Part shown: positions 29,773 through 38,692 of the stretch, piece after piece
Layout: the number at the start of each line of letters is the position of its first letter
How positions within the stretch are numbered: the first letter of the stretch is position 1
Origin: an uncultured Anaeromyxobacter sp.
GTDB taxonomy: Bacteria; Myxococcota; Myxococcia; Myxococcales; Anaeromyxobacteraceae
Assembly (NCBI GenBank): GCA_903874275.1
Contig: CAIQRS010000010.1
Coordinates: forward strand, 58,480 to 122,479
Length of the DNA stretch: 64,000 nt
Direction: 5' to 3'
The notes under the pieces: model-generated
What the model saw: the letters and a program-made list of their open reading frames with translations, nothing else
Database searches by the model: none
What the model was told of the DNA's origin: nothing
Program-made: the position numbers and the translations under genes

Positions 29773-30678
29773 CTAAGTTTTCCGTCGCACGCCGGCGCCC
29801 CGCGCCGCCTCGGCCATGGCCACCGCCGCCGGGTGGCGCAGGCGCCGCTCCACGGTGAGCACGTAGAAGCGCTCCCGCACCTCGTCGGTCCGCCCCACCG
29901 CGACCACCCCGTACTGGGCGCAGACCTCCTTCTCGATCGTGTCCGGCACCGCGAACACGCCCATCCCCCGGGCCCCGAAGGCCTTGAGGAGCGCGCCGTC
30001 GTCGAACTCTCCGGCCACCACCGGCTCCACCTCCCGCGCCGCGAACCAGGCCTCCAGCCCCTGGCGCAGCGCGGTGCCCGCCGCCGGGAGCAGCACCGGC
30101 GCCCCGGAGAGCGAGCCCGGGAAGCCCTTGCGCAGGTGGGCCAGGCGCGGCGCGGCCAGGAGGACCACCCCGCACTCGACGAGGAGGTGGCCGAAGGCCT
30201 TGACCCGCACCGACTCGGGGGCCGGGCTGTCGGAGAGCACCGCGTCGAGCTCGTGCAGCGCCAGCGAGGCCAGCAGCGCCGGCAGCGGCCCCTCCCGGCA
30301 GACGAGACGTAGATCTTTCACCCCGTCCACCGCCGACTGGAGCATCCGCTCGGCCACCAGCTTGGGGATGACGTCGACCACCCCCACCGAGAAGGGGACA
30401 CGCTCCCGGGAAGGCGCGCCCTTCAGCACCTGCTGCAGCTCCCGGCCGGTGCGGAAGATCTCGTCGGCGTAGCGCTGCACGGTGCGCCCCACGTCGGTGA
30501 GCACGAGTCCGCGGCCGCGCCGCTCGAGGAGCGGGTGGCCCAGGGCGCCCTCCAGCGTCTTGAGTTGGCTGGAGATGCTGGGCTGGGAGATGCGCAGCTC
30601 CTCGCTCGCGCGGGCGATGCTGCCCACCCGGGCCACGACCCAGAAGTAGTGGAGGTGGTGGTAGTTGAGCCATTCCAT
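29773..30678 (-). CDS. nhaR: LysR-family regulator, NhaR type
   Basis: This 301-residue protein begins with a LysR helix-turn-helix of NhaR character: LNYHHLHYFWVVARVGSIA, then ISQPSISSQLKTLE and GRGLVLTDVG. The C-terminal part keeps NhaR-specific pieces such as FSVGVVDVIPKLV, LVECGVVLLA, VAGEFDDGALLKAFGARG and VERRLRHPAAVAMAE. NhaR activates Na+/H+ antiporter genes in response to sodium, and in other species also adhesin or stress genes. It is divergent from the terC-like gene across a 73-base AT-rich gap, the usual layout for a LysR regulator and its target. Confidence 0.88.
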   Translation of the reverse strand: MEWLNYHHLHYFWVVARVGSIARASEELRISQPSISSQLKTLEGALGHPLLERRGRGLVLTDVGRTVQRYADEIFRTGRELQQVLKGAPSRERVPFSVGVVDVIPKLVAERMLQSAVDGVKDLRLVCREGPLPALLASLALHELDAVLSDSPAPESVRVKAFGHLLVECGVVLLAAPRLAHLRKGFPGSLSGAPVLLPAAGTALRQGLEAWFAAREVEPVVAGEFDDGALLKAFGARGMGVFAVPDTIEKEVCAQYGVVAVGRTDEVRERFYVLTVERRLRHPAAVAMAEAARGAGVRRKT

Positions 30679-30704
30679 TCATCCACTATACCTAATTATT
30701 ACCT

Positions 30705-30719
30705 CGATACTTCGTATCG
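30705..30719. promoter_or_regulatory. Dyad in the NhaR/TerC divergent promoter
   Basis: CGATAC-TTC-GTATCG is a perfect 6-bp inverted repeat in the AT-rich 73-base gap (with taattatta just to its left). It may be a regulator site, for example for the divergently encoded LysR protein. Binding is not shown. Confidence 0.35.
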
Positions 30720-30751
30720 CATGGAAGGTGACCCGGACCTAGAGAACCGGG

Positions 30752-31735
30752 ATGGAACACACGGTTCTCGAGTGGGCGGTCTTCCTGGCGTTCGTCCTGG
30801 CGATGCTGGCCCTCGACCTGGGGGTCTTCAACCGCAAGGACCACGTGGTCGGGCCGCGCGAGGCGCTGGGCTGGTCGGCCGTCTGGGTCTCGCTGGCCCT
30901 GGCCTTCGGCGGGTGGGTCTGGTTCCGGCACGGCGGCGAGCTCGGCCTCCAGTACCTGACCGGCTACGTGATCGAGAAGTCGCTCTCGGTGGACAACATC
31001 TTCGTCTTCGTCGTCATCTTCGGCGCGCTGGGGATCCCGCCCATCTACCAGCACCGGGTGCTCTTCTGGGGCATCCTCTCGGCGCTCCTCATGCGCGGCG
31101 CCATGATCGCCGCCGGCTCGGCCCTGCTCTCCCGCTTCCACTGGATCATCTACCTCTTCGGCGCCTTCCTGGTGCTCACCGGCGTGAAGCTCCTGCTGGC
31201 CCGCGGCGCGGCCGACCACCCCGAGAACAGCGCGGTCTTCAAGTTTCTCCGCCGCATCGTCCCGGCCAGCCCCCACCTCGACGGCAACCACTTCTTCACG
31301 AGGCAGAACGGCAAGTGGCTCGCCACCCCGCTCTTCTTCGCGCTGGCCCTCATCGAGGTGACCGACGTGATCTTCGCGGTGGACTCGATCCCGGCCATCT
31401 TCGCGGTGACCAGCGACCCCTTCATCGTCTTCACCTCCAACATCTTCGCCATCCTCGGGCTCCGCTCCCTCTACTTCCTCCTGGCCGGGTTCGTGGAGAA
31501 GTTCACCTATCTCAAGCCCTCGCTGGCCTTGGTCCTCATGTTCGTGGGGGCCAAGATGGCGCTGGTGGACGTGGTGAAGATCCACGCCGCGGCCTCGCTC
31601 GCGGTGGTGCTGGGGATCCTCGCCGTCGGGATCGTGGCCTCCGTGCTCAAGAACCGTCGCGACGAAGCCGCGTCGGCCGCGGCCTCGGCCGAGGCCTCCC
31701 GCGTGGCCCCGCTGGTGCGCAAGGAGGCGGCCTGA
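30752..31735 (+). CDS. TerC/Alx-family integral membrane protein (likely Mn2+ exporter)
   Basis: This 327-residue protein has about nine transmembrane segments and the TerC signatures: two acidic membrane motifs in LALDLGVFNRKDH and EKSLSVDNIFVFVVIFG, and a second pair in IEVTDVIFAVDSIPAIFAV followed by TSNIFAILGLRSLYFLL. Members such as Alx and MeeF export manganese, some to load secreted metalloenzymes. The usual yybP-ykoY riboswitch cannot fit in the short 73-base upstream gap. The regulator next door is NhaR-like. It converges with the multihaem cytochrome gene. Confidence 0.9.
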   Translation: MEHTVLEWAVFLAFVLAMLALDLGVFNRKDHVVGPREALGWSAVWVSLALAFGGWVWFRHGGELGLQYLTGYVIEKSLSVDNIFVFVVIFGALGIPPIYQHRVLFWGILSALLMRGAMIAAGSALLSRFHWIIYLFGAFLVLTGVKLLLARGAADHPENSAVFKFLRRIVPASPHLDGNHFFTRQNGKWLATPLFFALALIEVTDVIFAVDSIPAIFAVTSDPFIVFTSNIFAILGLRSLYFLLAGFVEKFTYLKPSLALVLMFVGAKMALVDVVKIHAAASLAVVLGILAVGIVASVLKNRRDEAASAAASAEASRVAPLVRKEAA

Positions 31736-31754
31736 AAGCGCCGCCCGGCGTGGG

Positions 31755-34040
31755 TCACCGACCCCGGGGGCGCCGCTTCCTGGACTCGACGTCGGCGAGG
31801 AGCGCACGGGATTCGGCGTGCTCCGGGTGGGCCGCCAGCAGCGCGCGCAGCGTCCCCTCCGCCCCGTCCAGGTCGCCGGCGCGGGACTGGTAGTAGCCGA
31901 GCGTCCAGGCGTAGCGGAGGTCGTCGGGGCGCAGCCGCGCGGCCGTCCGGGCCAGGGAGGCCGCCTCGGCCGGCTTCCGCTCCCCGACCAGCACCGCCAG
32001 GTTGAAGGCGGCGGGCGCGAGGCCCGGGTCGGCCAGGAGCGCCGCGCGCAGCATCTCCTCGGCCCCGGCCCGGTCGTTCCGCTCGGCGAGGAGCAGCCCC
32101 AGGTTGAAGGCGATGCCGGCGTGGCCGGGCTGCTGGGCGCGGGCCTCGCGCAGGAGGGTCTCGGCCTCGGCCCCCCGCCCGTTCACCGCGAGCAACATGG
32201 CCAGGTTGGCCCGGGCCAGGAAGAGCTCTCCGTCGATGGCGATGGCGCGCCGGTACTGGCTCTCGGCGTCGGCGCTGCGCCCCAGCGCGGCGTACAGGTT
32301 CCCCAGGTTGTAGGGGCCGGAGGGCAGGTCGGACATGTAGCGCTGCCCGGCCTCGTACTCGGCGAGCGCGGCGGCCCATGCCGTCTGCTGCGCCCCGGTG
32401 AGCCGCCGGGAGGGCGGGCTGGCCAGGCGCGCCGCCGCCTCGGCGCGCACCCAGCGGACCGGGTCCTGGAGGAGCGGGCCGAGGAGCACGGCGAGCCGAT
32501 CCGGATCGGCCTCGTTCACCCGCCCGACCGCGGTGACCCGCAGGAGCGGTTCCGGGTCGGAGAGGGCCTTCTCGACGCCGGCGCGGGCATCGGCTCCCGG
32601 GTAGCCGGAGAGCAGCTCCACGGCGGTGGCCCGGACCACCACCGGGAAGCGTGGATCCCCGGCGAGCCGGACGAGTTCCGCCTCGGCCTCGGGCTCCCGG
32701 GCACGCCCCGCCGCGATGGTGGTCCCGTAGTGCGGCTTGCGCTTCTTCCCGTACCAGCCGTCGTACCTCTCCTGCACCCAGGAGAGCTTCCGGTCGGCGT
32801 GGCACCCGGAGGCGCTGCAGGCGTTGGGCACGCCGATGGAGGCGGTGAGGTCGGGGCGCGGGATTCGCATGGAATGGTCGCGCCGGAAGTGCACCACCAT
32901 GAAGTTCTGGCCGGGCATGTGGCAGGAGACGCAGAGCACCCCGGCGCTGGGCTTCCCCTTCCACTCCGCCTTGTGGAAGTGGTGGGTCGGCGCGTCGTAG
33001 GTGTCGGCGCGGTGGCAGCGGGTGCAGAGCCGGTTGTCCTCCTCGTGCCGCTTGCCCGAGTGGACGTCGTGGCAGTCGGCGCAGCGCACCCCGTTCGCGT
33101 GCATCTTGCTCTGCGTGAAGGGGTGCCACTCGAAGTCCTCGTCGAGGATCTGCCCGTCGGCGTGGAAGGTCCCCGGGCCGAGCAGCGTGGGAAGGTAGGC
33201 GTCGAGCAGCTCCCCGCCGGGCGCGGCCGGGTCGGCGAACTGGGCGCGCCGGGAGTGGCAGGGGGCGCACTGCGCGGTCATTTCACCTGGGGTGAGACGG
33301 GCCGTCTTCGCCACCAGGCCGGCGTTCTCGACGGCCGTGCGCCCCATGGCCGGCTGCTCCGCCCAGGCCACGTGGCGCGACCCCGGGCCGTGGCAGGCCT
33401 CGCAGCCCACCATGATCTCCGACCAGGTGGTCTCGTAGGCGTCCTTCTCCGGGTCGTAGCGCTTGCGGACCGCGGTGGAGTGGCAGTCGGAGCACATGGC
33501 GTTCCAGCCCTGGCCGGGGCGGGTCCAGTGGAGCCAGTCGCCGGGCGGCGCGGCCGGCCCCGGGTTCAGGTGGAACCAGCGCTTCGCCCTGGTGTCCCAG
33601 GCCGCCGAGAGGGCCTGGAGCCGCCCGCCCGGGAAGGGCACCAGGTATTGCTGCAGCGGGGCCACGCCGAAGGTGTAGGTCACCTCGAAGTCGCGCATCT
33701 GGCCGTCCGGCCCCTCGGCGTGGACGAGGAACCTCTCCCCCTGCCGGAAGAAGCGCCAGGTCTTTCCCCGGTGGACGAGCGTCGCCCCGGAGAAGTCGCC
33801 CAGCACCGTGCCGTCCCTGGCCGCCTGCATGGCGAGCGCGTGGTTCGACCCCTTCCATGCCGTGAAGGCCTTCTCGTGACAGGCCTTGCACTTCTCGCTT
33901 CCCACGTGCTGGGGCGCGGCGTCCGGCGTCGTGCGGGGCGGGCGGAACGAGCGCACCGCGAGGTACAGCGGGACCGAGAGCACGATGGCCGCCGTGGCGG
34001 CCAGGCCCGCGATCCGGTAGCGGCGCAGGGTCGGGTCCAT
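31755..34040 (-). CDS. Multihaem c-type cytochrome with HEAT and TPR repeats
   Basis: This 761-residue protein has an N-terminal membrane anchor (IAGLAATAAIVLSVPLYLAV) and a haem domain. Seven CxxCH motifs are visible (CKACH, CSDCH, CEACH, CAPCH, CADCH, CTRCH, CVSCH), and CSASGCH is a probable eighth with a CX4CH spacing. HEAT-like repeats follow (LVRLAGDPRFPVVVRATAVELL) and then TPR repeats to the C-terminus. It directly follows the Rieske gene with no gap. The three genes together look like a quinol-oxidising bc complex in which this protein replaces cytochrome c1. The TPR part may dock partner cytochromes. Confidence 0.9.
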   Translation of the reverse strand: MDPTLRRYRIAGLAATAAIVLSVPLYLAVRSFRPPRTTPDAAPQHVGSEKCKACHEKAFTAWKGSNHALAMQAARDGTVLGDFSGATLVHRGKTWRFFRQGERFLVHAEGPDGQMRDFEVTYTFGVAPLQQYLVPFPGGRLQALSAAWDTRAKRWFHLNPGPAAPPGDWLHWTRPGQGWNAMCSDCHSTAVRKRYDPEKDAYETTWSEIMVGCEACHGPGSRHVAWAEQPAMGRTAVENAGLVAKTARLTPGEMTAQCAPCHSRRAQFADPAAPGGELLDAYLPTLLGPGTFHADGQILDEDFEWHPFTQSKMHANGVRCADCHDVHSGKRHEEDNRLCTRCHRADTYDAPTHHFHKAEWKGKPSAGVLCVSCHMPGQNFMVVHFRRDHSMRIPRPDLTASIGVPNACSASGCHADRKLSWVQERYDGWYGKKRKPHYGTTIAAGRAREPEAEAELVRLAGDPRFPVVVRATAVELLSGYPGADARAGVEKALSDPEPLLRVTAVGRVNEADPDRLAVLLGPLLQDPVRWVRAEAAARLASPPSRRLTGAQQTAWAAALAEYEAGQRYMSDLPSGPYNLGNLYAALGRSADAESQYRRAIAIDGELFLARANLAMLLAVNGRGAEAETLLREARAQQPGHAGIAFNLGLLLAERNDRAGAEEMLRAALLADPGLAPAAFNLAVLVGERKPAEAASLARTAARLRPDDLRYAWTLGYYQSRAGDLDGAEGTLRALLAAHPEHAESRALLADVESRKRRPRGR

Positions 34041-34538
34041 CTAGAGGTAGGTCACCTGGCCCGGCTCGAAGCGGGCCCGGCCGATGCGGCGGGAGGTGTC
34101 CACCTTGACGATTCCCCCCTCGATCACCACCGGGAAGAGGTCGAGGGGGCGGGTGGCCGGCGGCGCCAGCACGTCTCCCCGCTCGTCGAAGCGGGAGGCG
34201 TGGCACGGGCAGGGGAAGACCCGCTGCTTCGCGTCCCACGGCACCATGCACCCGAGGTGCGTGCACCTCGAGGAGAGCGCCAGGAAGCCCCCGTCGGCGA
34301 GGCGCGCCAGGTAGAACTTGCCGCCGGGGAAGGCGCGCACCGACGACGGCGTGAACTCCCCCACCGGACCGGCCACGACCAGCGCGGCGCCGCGCCCCGC
34401 CCCACCCTTGCCGGGGGCCAGGTAGGCCACCACCACCGCCAGGAGCTCGACGCCGGCCAGGATCCCCAGCCCCTTGCCGACCTTCCCCAGGAAGTCGCGG
34501 CGGTCGGGCGCGGCCGGCTCGATGGAGGGCGCGGTCAC
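34041..34538 (-). CDS. Rieske iron-sulfur subunit of a bc-type complex
   Basis: This 165-residue protein has a Tat-like or plain N-terminal anchor (DRRDFLGKVGKG, then a hydrophobic helix) and a Rieske domain. The cluster ligands are in CTHLGC and CPCHAS, with the C-terminal ligand pair intact. It carries electrons from quinol bound on cytochrome b to the next cytochrome. The GTG start overlaps the cytochrome b stop by 4 bases (GTGA), and its stop is immediately followed by the ATG of the multihaem cytochrome, so all three are tightly cotranscribed. Confidence 0.92.
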   Translation of the reverse strand: MTAPSIEPAAPDRRDFLGKVGKGLGILAGVELLAVVVAYLAPGKGGAGRGAALVVAGPVGEFTPSSVRAFPGGKFYLARLADGGFLALSSRCTHLGCMVPWDAKQRVFPCPCHASRFDERGDVLAPPATRPLDLFPVVIEGGIVKVDTSRRIGRARFEPGQVTYL

Positions 34539-35857
34539 GGGAGCACCAGCGCCATTCCCTGGCCGCGGAGGAACACGCCGACCAGCGTGAGCACCCCGAA
34601 GGAGGCCAGCGCGAAGCTCACTGCCGACTGGACCGACTCGATCCGGGTCGCGCCCCGGCGGCGCGACAGCCAGGCCGCGCCGAGGAGCAGCATGGCCATG
34701 GCGGCCAGCGGCAGCGCGCCGCTGCGGACCGCGGGTGGAATCCCGGGCAGCCACGGGGGGGCGCGTCGCAGCGGTTCGTTCGCCACCACCAGCGCCGCCG
34801 TCCCGACCGCGCCGACGGCCGCCGCCACGAGCGCGTGGCGCGCACCCCGCGCCGATCCGAACCAGCGGCCGGTGGGCGGCTGGCGCCCGCCCAGCGCCGG
34901 GAGGGCGAGGAGCAGGACCACGCCGAGGAGCGGGACCCCCACCGCGCCCAAGGCCGGGTGGAGGTGGACCAGCAGCTCCTGCACCCCCATGAAGTACCAG
35001 GGCGCCTTGGCCGGGTTCGGGCTCATGCCCGGGTTGGCCTGGGCGAGCAGGGGCGCGTCCCACAGGGCCGCGGCGACCATCACCGCGGCCAGGACGCCGA
35101 GCGCCATGGCCCCTTCACGTTGCGTGAGGTTCGGCGAGGTGGGCACGAGCGCCCCGCGCGGGGAGGCCCGGTCACCCGAGCCCTCCGGCAGGATCACCCC
35201 GCCCACCTTCCTCACCAGCCAGAAGTGGAAGGCCAGCAGGAGCAGCATGGCGATGGGCAGGATGGCCACGTGGAGCACGAAGAAGCGGGCCAGCGTGGCC
35301 GGCCCGACGTCGGCGCCGCCGCGCGCGGCGCGGAGCAGGAGCCCGCCCACCATCGGCGCGTACTCGAGCATCCCGGTGGCGATGGTCACCGCCCAGAAGG
35401 CCAGCTGGTCCCAGGGCAGCAGGTAGCCGGTGAAGGCGCAGGCGACCACCAGGAGCAGGAGCGCCACCCCGGCGAACCAGTTGCCCCGGCGCGGGGGCAG
35501 GTGCCCGCCCCGGTAGAAGACGCGCAGCAGGTGGAGCAGCGTGACCAGCACCATCCCGTTGGCCGCCCAGTGGTGGACGTTGCGCACCAGCGCGCCGAAG
35601 GGGACCTCGTCCACCAGCCGGGTCACCGTCCCGTGGGCCCGCTCCGGCGACGGTTCGTAGACCACCAGCAGGAGCGACCCGGTGACGGCCAGGATCAAGA
35701 AGAGGACCGCCGCGCCCCCCCCCAGGCCGAAGGTCCGGGACAGCGGGAGCGCAGCGGCCGGAACGAGCTTCGGGTGCAGGTGCAGGACGAGGTTCGAGAA
35801 CCCGGAGGGCTTCCGCGCCGGGAGCGGGGCCTCGCGTGGATCCGTGACCGGGCTCAA
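34535..35857 (-). CDS. Cytochrome b (b6/subunit IV-like) of a bc complex
   Basis: This 440-residue membrane protein has the haem-ligand helices of the N-terminal cytochrome b half: VRNVHHWAANGMVLVTLLHLLRV (His pair, quoted as VRNVHHWAANGM and LLHLLRV) and FVLHVAILPIAM plus LLAFHFWLVRK (second His pair). The C-terminal half has PNPAKAPWYFMGVQELL, the quinol-site PxxW region of subunit IV. The two halves are fused in one chain. It is the membrane core that oxidises quinol. It is the first gene of the b-Rieske-multihaem operon. Confidence 0.92.
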   Translation of the reverse strand: MSPVTDPREAPLPARKPSGFSNLVLHLHPKLVPAAALPLSRTFGLGGGAAVLFLILAVTGSLLLVVYEPSPERAHGTVTRLVDEVPFGALVRNVHHWAANGMVLVTLLHLLRVFYRGGHLPPRRGNWFAGVALLLLVVACAFTGYLLPWDQLAFWAVTIATGMLEYAPMVGGLLLRAARGGADVGPATLARFFVLHVAILPIAMLLLLAFHFWLVRKVGGVILPEGSGDRASPRGALVPTSPNLTQREGAMALGVLAAVMVAAALWDAPLLAQANPGMSPNPAKAPWYFMGVQELLVHLHPALGAVGVPLLGVVLLLALPALGGRQPPTGRWFGSARGARHALVAAAVGAVGTAALVVANEPLRRAPPWLPGIPPAVRSGALPLAAMAMLLLGAAWLSRRRGATRIESVQSAVSFALASFGVLTLVGVFLRGQGMALVLP

Positions 35858-35881
35858 GATCCGCGGATTCTAGCCTACGGC

Positions 35882-36622
35882 TCAGAAGTAGCTTGCCAGG
35901 ATGAGCCCGACCTGCGGCGACCAGCTGCGGCTGGGCTGGAGGCTGGTGATGGCGCTCCAGTTGATCTCGACGGTCTGCCCCTTCGCGAACAGGTCGAAGC
36001 CGATCTGGACGCCCGCCTGCATCCGGAACTGGGTCCACATGGCGGGCTGCTGCTGCCAGAAGAGCTCGGCATTCGCGAACGGTGTGATGGGAACCCTTGC
36101 GACGGCGAACTCGCGCTCCAGCTGGAGGCGGCCGCGGTAGCGAAAGAAGGAGCCGGTGGCCCCGTCCACCAGCCAGTTGAAGGAGACCCGGTTGCGCTGG
36201 GAGACCAGGAGCCCCGCCGGAAGGTTGAAACGGGGCGTGAGGTCGGCCTGGAGGGTCCAGGTGCTTCCCGGCCCCTGCGTCCCCGGATCGACGTTGGCGT
36301 TGTAGAGGGCGCCGACCCGCAATTCCACGGCGTGCTCCTTGGCCACGTCGGGGCTGAGGAGGTCCTGCAGGACCGCCGCGACCATCCAGGCCCCGTAGAG
36401 GGCGAAGGAGATCTGGGCGACCTGCTGGGCCGGGACGAGGTAGGGCTGCACCTGCGCCTGGAGGCGAAGTCCCTTGCCGACCTGGAAGTAGGCGTCCACC
36501 TCCGGCTGGTACGACGTGGATCCCTGCGGGCCGAAGAAGCCCTGGGCGTGGGCCGGTCCCGCCGCGAGGAGCGCGGCGACGAGGACCCCGACGCGAGATG
36601 GCAGCCCTTTCACGCCGCGCAT
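35882..36622 (-). CDS. DUF2490-like outer-membrane protein
   Basis: This 246-residue protein has a signal peptide (ending AHAQGFFG) and a predicted barrel with amphipathic strands: SYQPEVDAYFQVGKGLRLQ, KEHAVELRVGALYNANVD, ADLTPRFNLPAGLLVSQRNR and FFRYRGRLQLEREF, ending VGLILASYF. This arrangement resembles the DUF2490 family, whose members are predicted outer-membrane barrels without known substrate. The ATG at 36622 fits the signal peptide; a GTG at 36613 is the alternative. It sits 25 bases upstream of the cytochrome b gene on the same strand and might be cotranscribed. Confidence 0.7.
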   Translation of the reverse strand: MRGVKGLPSRVGVLVAALLAAGPAHAQGFFGPQGSTSYQPEVDAYFQVGKGLRLQAQVQPYLVPAQQVAQISFALYGAWMVAAVLQDLLSPDVAKEHAVELRVGALYNANVDPGTQGPGSTWTLQADLTPRFNLPAGLLVSQRNRVSFNWLVDGATGSFFRYRGRLQLEREFAVARVPITPFANAELFWQQQPAMWTQFRMQAGVQIGFDLFAKGQTVEINWSAITSLQPSRSWSPQVGLILASYF

Positions 36623-36727
36623 TGTATCGAGCCTGGGCCGCGCGGCATCCACGGGATGCTTGCGCGCCGCCCGGAGAAGGGGGAACCTGCGCCCGCCGTT
36701 CCCGATCACGAAACAAGGAGGAGCACG

Positions 36728-37060
36728 ATGACCCGTATCCTTGCACTGGCCCTCTTCGCGGTTCTCGCCGCGGGCTGCGCCACCACCTCGAGCGTGAAGG
36801 AGGAGCTGGCTCCCCTTTCCGCCAAGGTGACGACCCTCGAGCAGCAGCAGGCCGCGATGCAGGCCAAGCTCGCCGACCTGAGCAAGAAGTCCGACGCGCA
36901 GTCCGCCGAGGTCCAGGCCCTCCGCAAGGAGATCGCCAGCTACAACGCGGCTGCCCAGAAGTCCGCTGCCGACGCCGACGCCGCCGCCGTGCGCGCCGAG
37001 ACGGCCGCCGCCAAGGCCGCCAAGGCCTTCGAGCTGCGCCAGATGAAGGGCGCGAAGTAG
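36728..37060 (+). CDS. Lpp/OprI-like coiled-coil lipoprotein
   Basis: This 110-residue protein has a signal peptide with lipobox LAAGC (Cys at about 17). The mature part is an uninterrupted alpha-helix with heptad-like pattern (EELAPLSAKVTTLEQQQAAM) that ends in an Ala-rich zipper and ELRQMKGAK. The terminal Lys resembles the peptidoglycan-attached end of Lpp. It is probably a structural outer-membrane lipoprotein. The two neighbouring L,D-transpeptidase genes at 37.1-38.7 kb fit, since such enzymes attach Lpp to peptidoglycan. A GGAGGAGCACG ribosome binding site precedes the ATG. Confidence 0.8.
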   Translation: MTRILALALFAVLAAGCATTSSVKEELAPLSAKVTTLEQQQAAMQAKLADLSKKSDAQSAEVQALRKEIASYNAAAQKSAADADAAAVRAETAAAKAAKAFELRQMKGAK

Positions 37061-37129
37061 CAGTTCCGGCGCCGGGGGGGGCGCGGCCTTCCGCCGTTCC
37101 CCCTCGCGCGCCATCGCCTCGCGGCTCGA

Positions 37130-38125
37130 TCAGCTCCGGTCCGGGGCCCGCTCCTGGGTGACGTCCACCGGGAGGCCGCGCGGGTCCGAGAGCGCCTCGT
37201 CGAGCTTCGCCGCGTCCACCGAGCCGAGAAGGGCGCGCTTGCCGAGGAGCCGTCGCGCCTCGGCGGCCAGGTCCACCTTGGCGTCCTGGTCGTGGTGGAT
37301 CTCCACGAAGACCCGCCCGGCCCGCACGCCGATCTTCACCGGCTCGCGGACGATCCGGACCTCCGCCCCCACCGCCACCCGGTCGAAGAGGACCGGGATG
37401 TCCTCGGGGTAGAGCCGCAGGCAGCCGTGACTGGCCCGGCGCCCCACGCCGAAGGGCGTGTCGGTCCCGTGGATGAGGATCGACCCCCTGTTGAGCCGCA
37501 GCGCGTGGGTCCCGAGCGGATTGTCCGGCCCGGGCGGCACCACCGCCGGCAGATCGGGCTCCTCCTTGCGGATCGACGCGGGTGGGTACCAGGGCGGGTT
37601 CACCTGCTTCTGGATCACCTTGAAGGTGCCGGTGGGGGTGGCCCAGCCCTCGGTGCCGATGCCCACCGGGAAGGTCATGGCCGGCCCGGGCGTGCTGGGG
37701 AAGTGGAAGAGGCGCATCTCGGAGAGGTTCACCACCACCCTCCCCGGGGCCGCGGCCCGGGGCACGATCCAGGAGGTGGGGAGGGTGACCATCGCGCCCA
37801 CGGTGGGGACGAAGGCGTCCTGCCCCGGGTTGGCCGCCTCGATCTCGTTGAAGCCCAGGTCGTACTGGCGCGCCATCTCGATGAGCGAGTCGCCGGGCAG
37901 CACCACGCGCTGGCAGACGGTCCCGATGACCTCGACGGCCTTGCATGCAGACGGCGTCTCGCAGGCGGCGGCCTGGACGATGGGGCAGGGCGGTGCGACC
38001 ACGGCGACGGGCGCGGGCGCCTTCGGCTTCTCCGGCTCGGGCGGCGGGGGCGCGTGCGCGCAACCGGCCCAGAGGGCGGCCAGGAGGGCCCAGGCTTCGG
38101 GGCGGTGGCGAAGGCGTGCCAGCAT
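37130..38125 (-). CDS. LysM and L,D-transpeptidase (YkuD) lipoprotein
   Basis: This 331-residue protein has a lipobox-like WAGC after the signal peptide. A LysM domain follows (VLPGDSLIEMARQYDLGFNEIEAANPGQD, quoted as two parts here: VLPGDSLIEMARQYDLG and FNEIEAANPGQD), then a YkuD domain with the catalytic motif IHGTDTPFGVGRRASHGCLR (His and Cys). The order LysM then YkuD matches the ErfK/YbiS/YcfS proteins that attach Lpp or make 3-3 cross-links. The ATG at 38125 was preferred over a start 12 codons upstream. It is divergent from a second transpeptidase gene across 67 bases. Confidence 0.9.
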   Translation of the reverse strand: MLARLRHRPEAWALLAALWAGCAHAPPPPEPEKPKAPAPVAVVAPPCPIVQAAACETPSACKAVEVIGTVCQRVVLPGDSLIEMARQYDLGFNEIEAANPGQDAFVPTVGAMVTLPTSWIVPRAAAPGRVVVNLSEMRLFHFPSTPGPAMTFPVGIGTEGWATPTGTFKVIQKQVNPPWYPPASIRKEEPDLPAVVPPGPDNPLGTHALRLNRGSILIHGTDTPFGVGRRASHGCLRLYPEDIPVLFDRVAVGAEVRIVREPVKIGVRAGRVFVEIHHDQDAKVDLAAEARRLLGKRALLGSVDAAKLDEALSDPRGLPVDVTQERAPDRS

Positions 38126-38192
38126 GGCGCAAGGGTTAGTGGAAGGAGGCGGGCGTGACAAGGGGCGCGGGCGCGGTTAGCGTTTCGCGGCG

Positions 38193-38690
38193 ATGTTCGC
38201 GACCACCCTCCTGACACTGGCCCTCGCCGCCGGTGACGCCATGGCCGAGGAGATCGACCAGACCCCTTCGACGTGCCCGACGACCGGCGACGTGGTGGCC
38301 GTGTTCACCCGCAAGCGGGAGATCTGGCTCTGCCGCCACGGGTCGTTGGTGGGACGGATCCCGGTGGCGCTGGGGCGGGGCGGAAACGGGAAGAGGCGGA
38401 CGGGCGACAACCGGACCCCGCTCGGCGTGTACGGCTTCGGGACTCCGAGGCCGTCGAAGCTCTACGGGACCTTCATCCCCTTCGACTACCCCACCCGCGA
38501 GCAGGCGTCGCGGGGTCACTCCGGCGGCGCCCTGGGGATCCACGGCCCCCCGCGCGGACAGGCCGAGCCCGAGTACCCGACCACGGCCGTGGACTGGACG
38601 ATGGGCTGCGTGGCCACCGGGACCGACTCCGACATCGAGACCGTCGCCGAGTTCGTGCGCAGGTACCACCCGGCGCTGCTGGTGCGGTGA
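38193..38690 (+). CDS. L,D-transpeptidase family protein, small
   Basis: This 165-residue protein has a signal peptide and a compact YkuD domain: VGRIPVALGRGGNGKRRTGD, TPLGVYGFGTPR, LGIHGPPRG and the nucleophile in WTMGCVATG. The usual SHGC before the Cys is changed to TMGC, but the Cys and the upstream His are kept, so activity is plausible. It would work in the periplasm on peptidoglycan stems. It is divergent from the LysM-containing transpeptidase gene, and it converges with a histidine kinase gene 2 bases later. Confidence 0.8.
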   Translation: MFATTLLTLALAAGDAMAEEIDQTPSTCPTTGDVVAVFTRKREIWLCRHGSLVGRIPVALGRGGNGKRRTGDNRTPLGVYGFGTPRPSKLYGTFIPFDYPTREQASRGHSGGALGIHGPPRGQAEPEYPTTAVDWTMGCVATGTDSDIETVAEFVRRYHPALLVR

Positions 38691-38692
38691 GG

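Noticed and set aside
30679..30751. yybP-ykoY (manganese) riboswitch before the TerC-like gene.
   Set aside because: The gap is only 73 bases and has no fitting structure.
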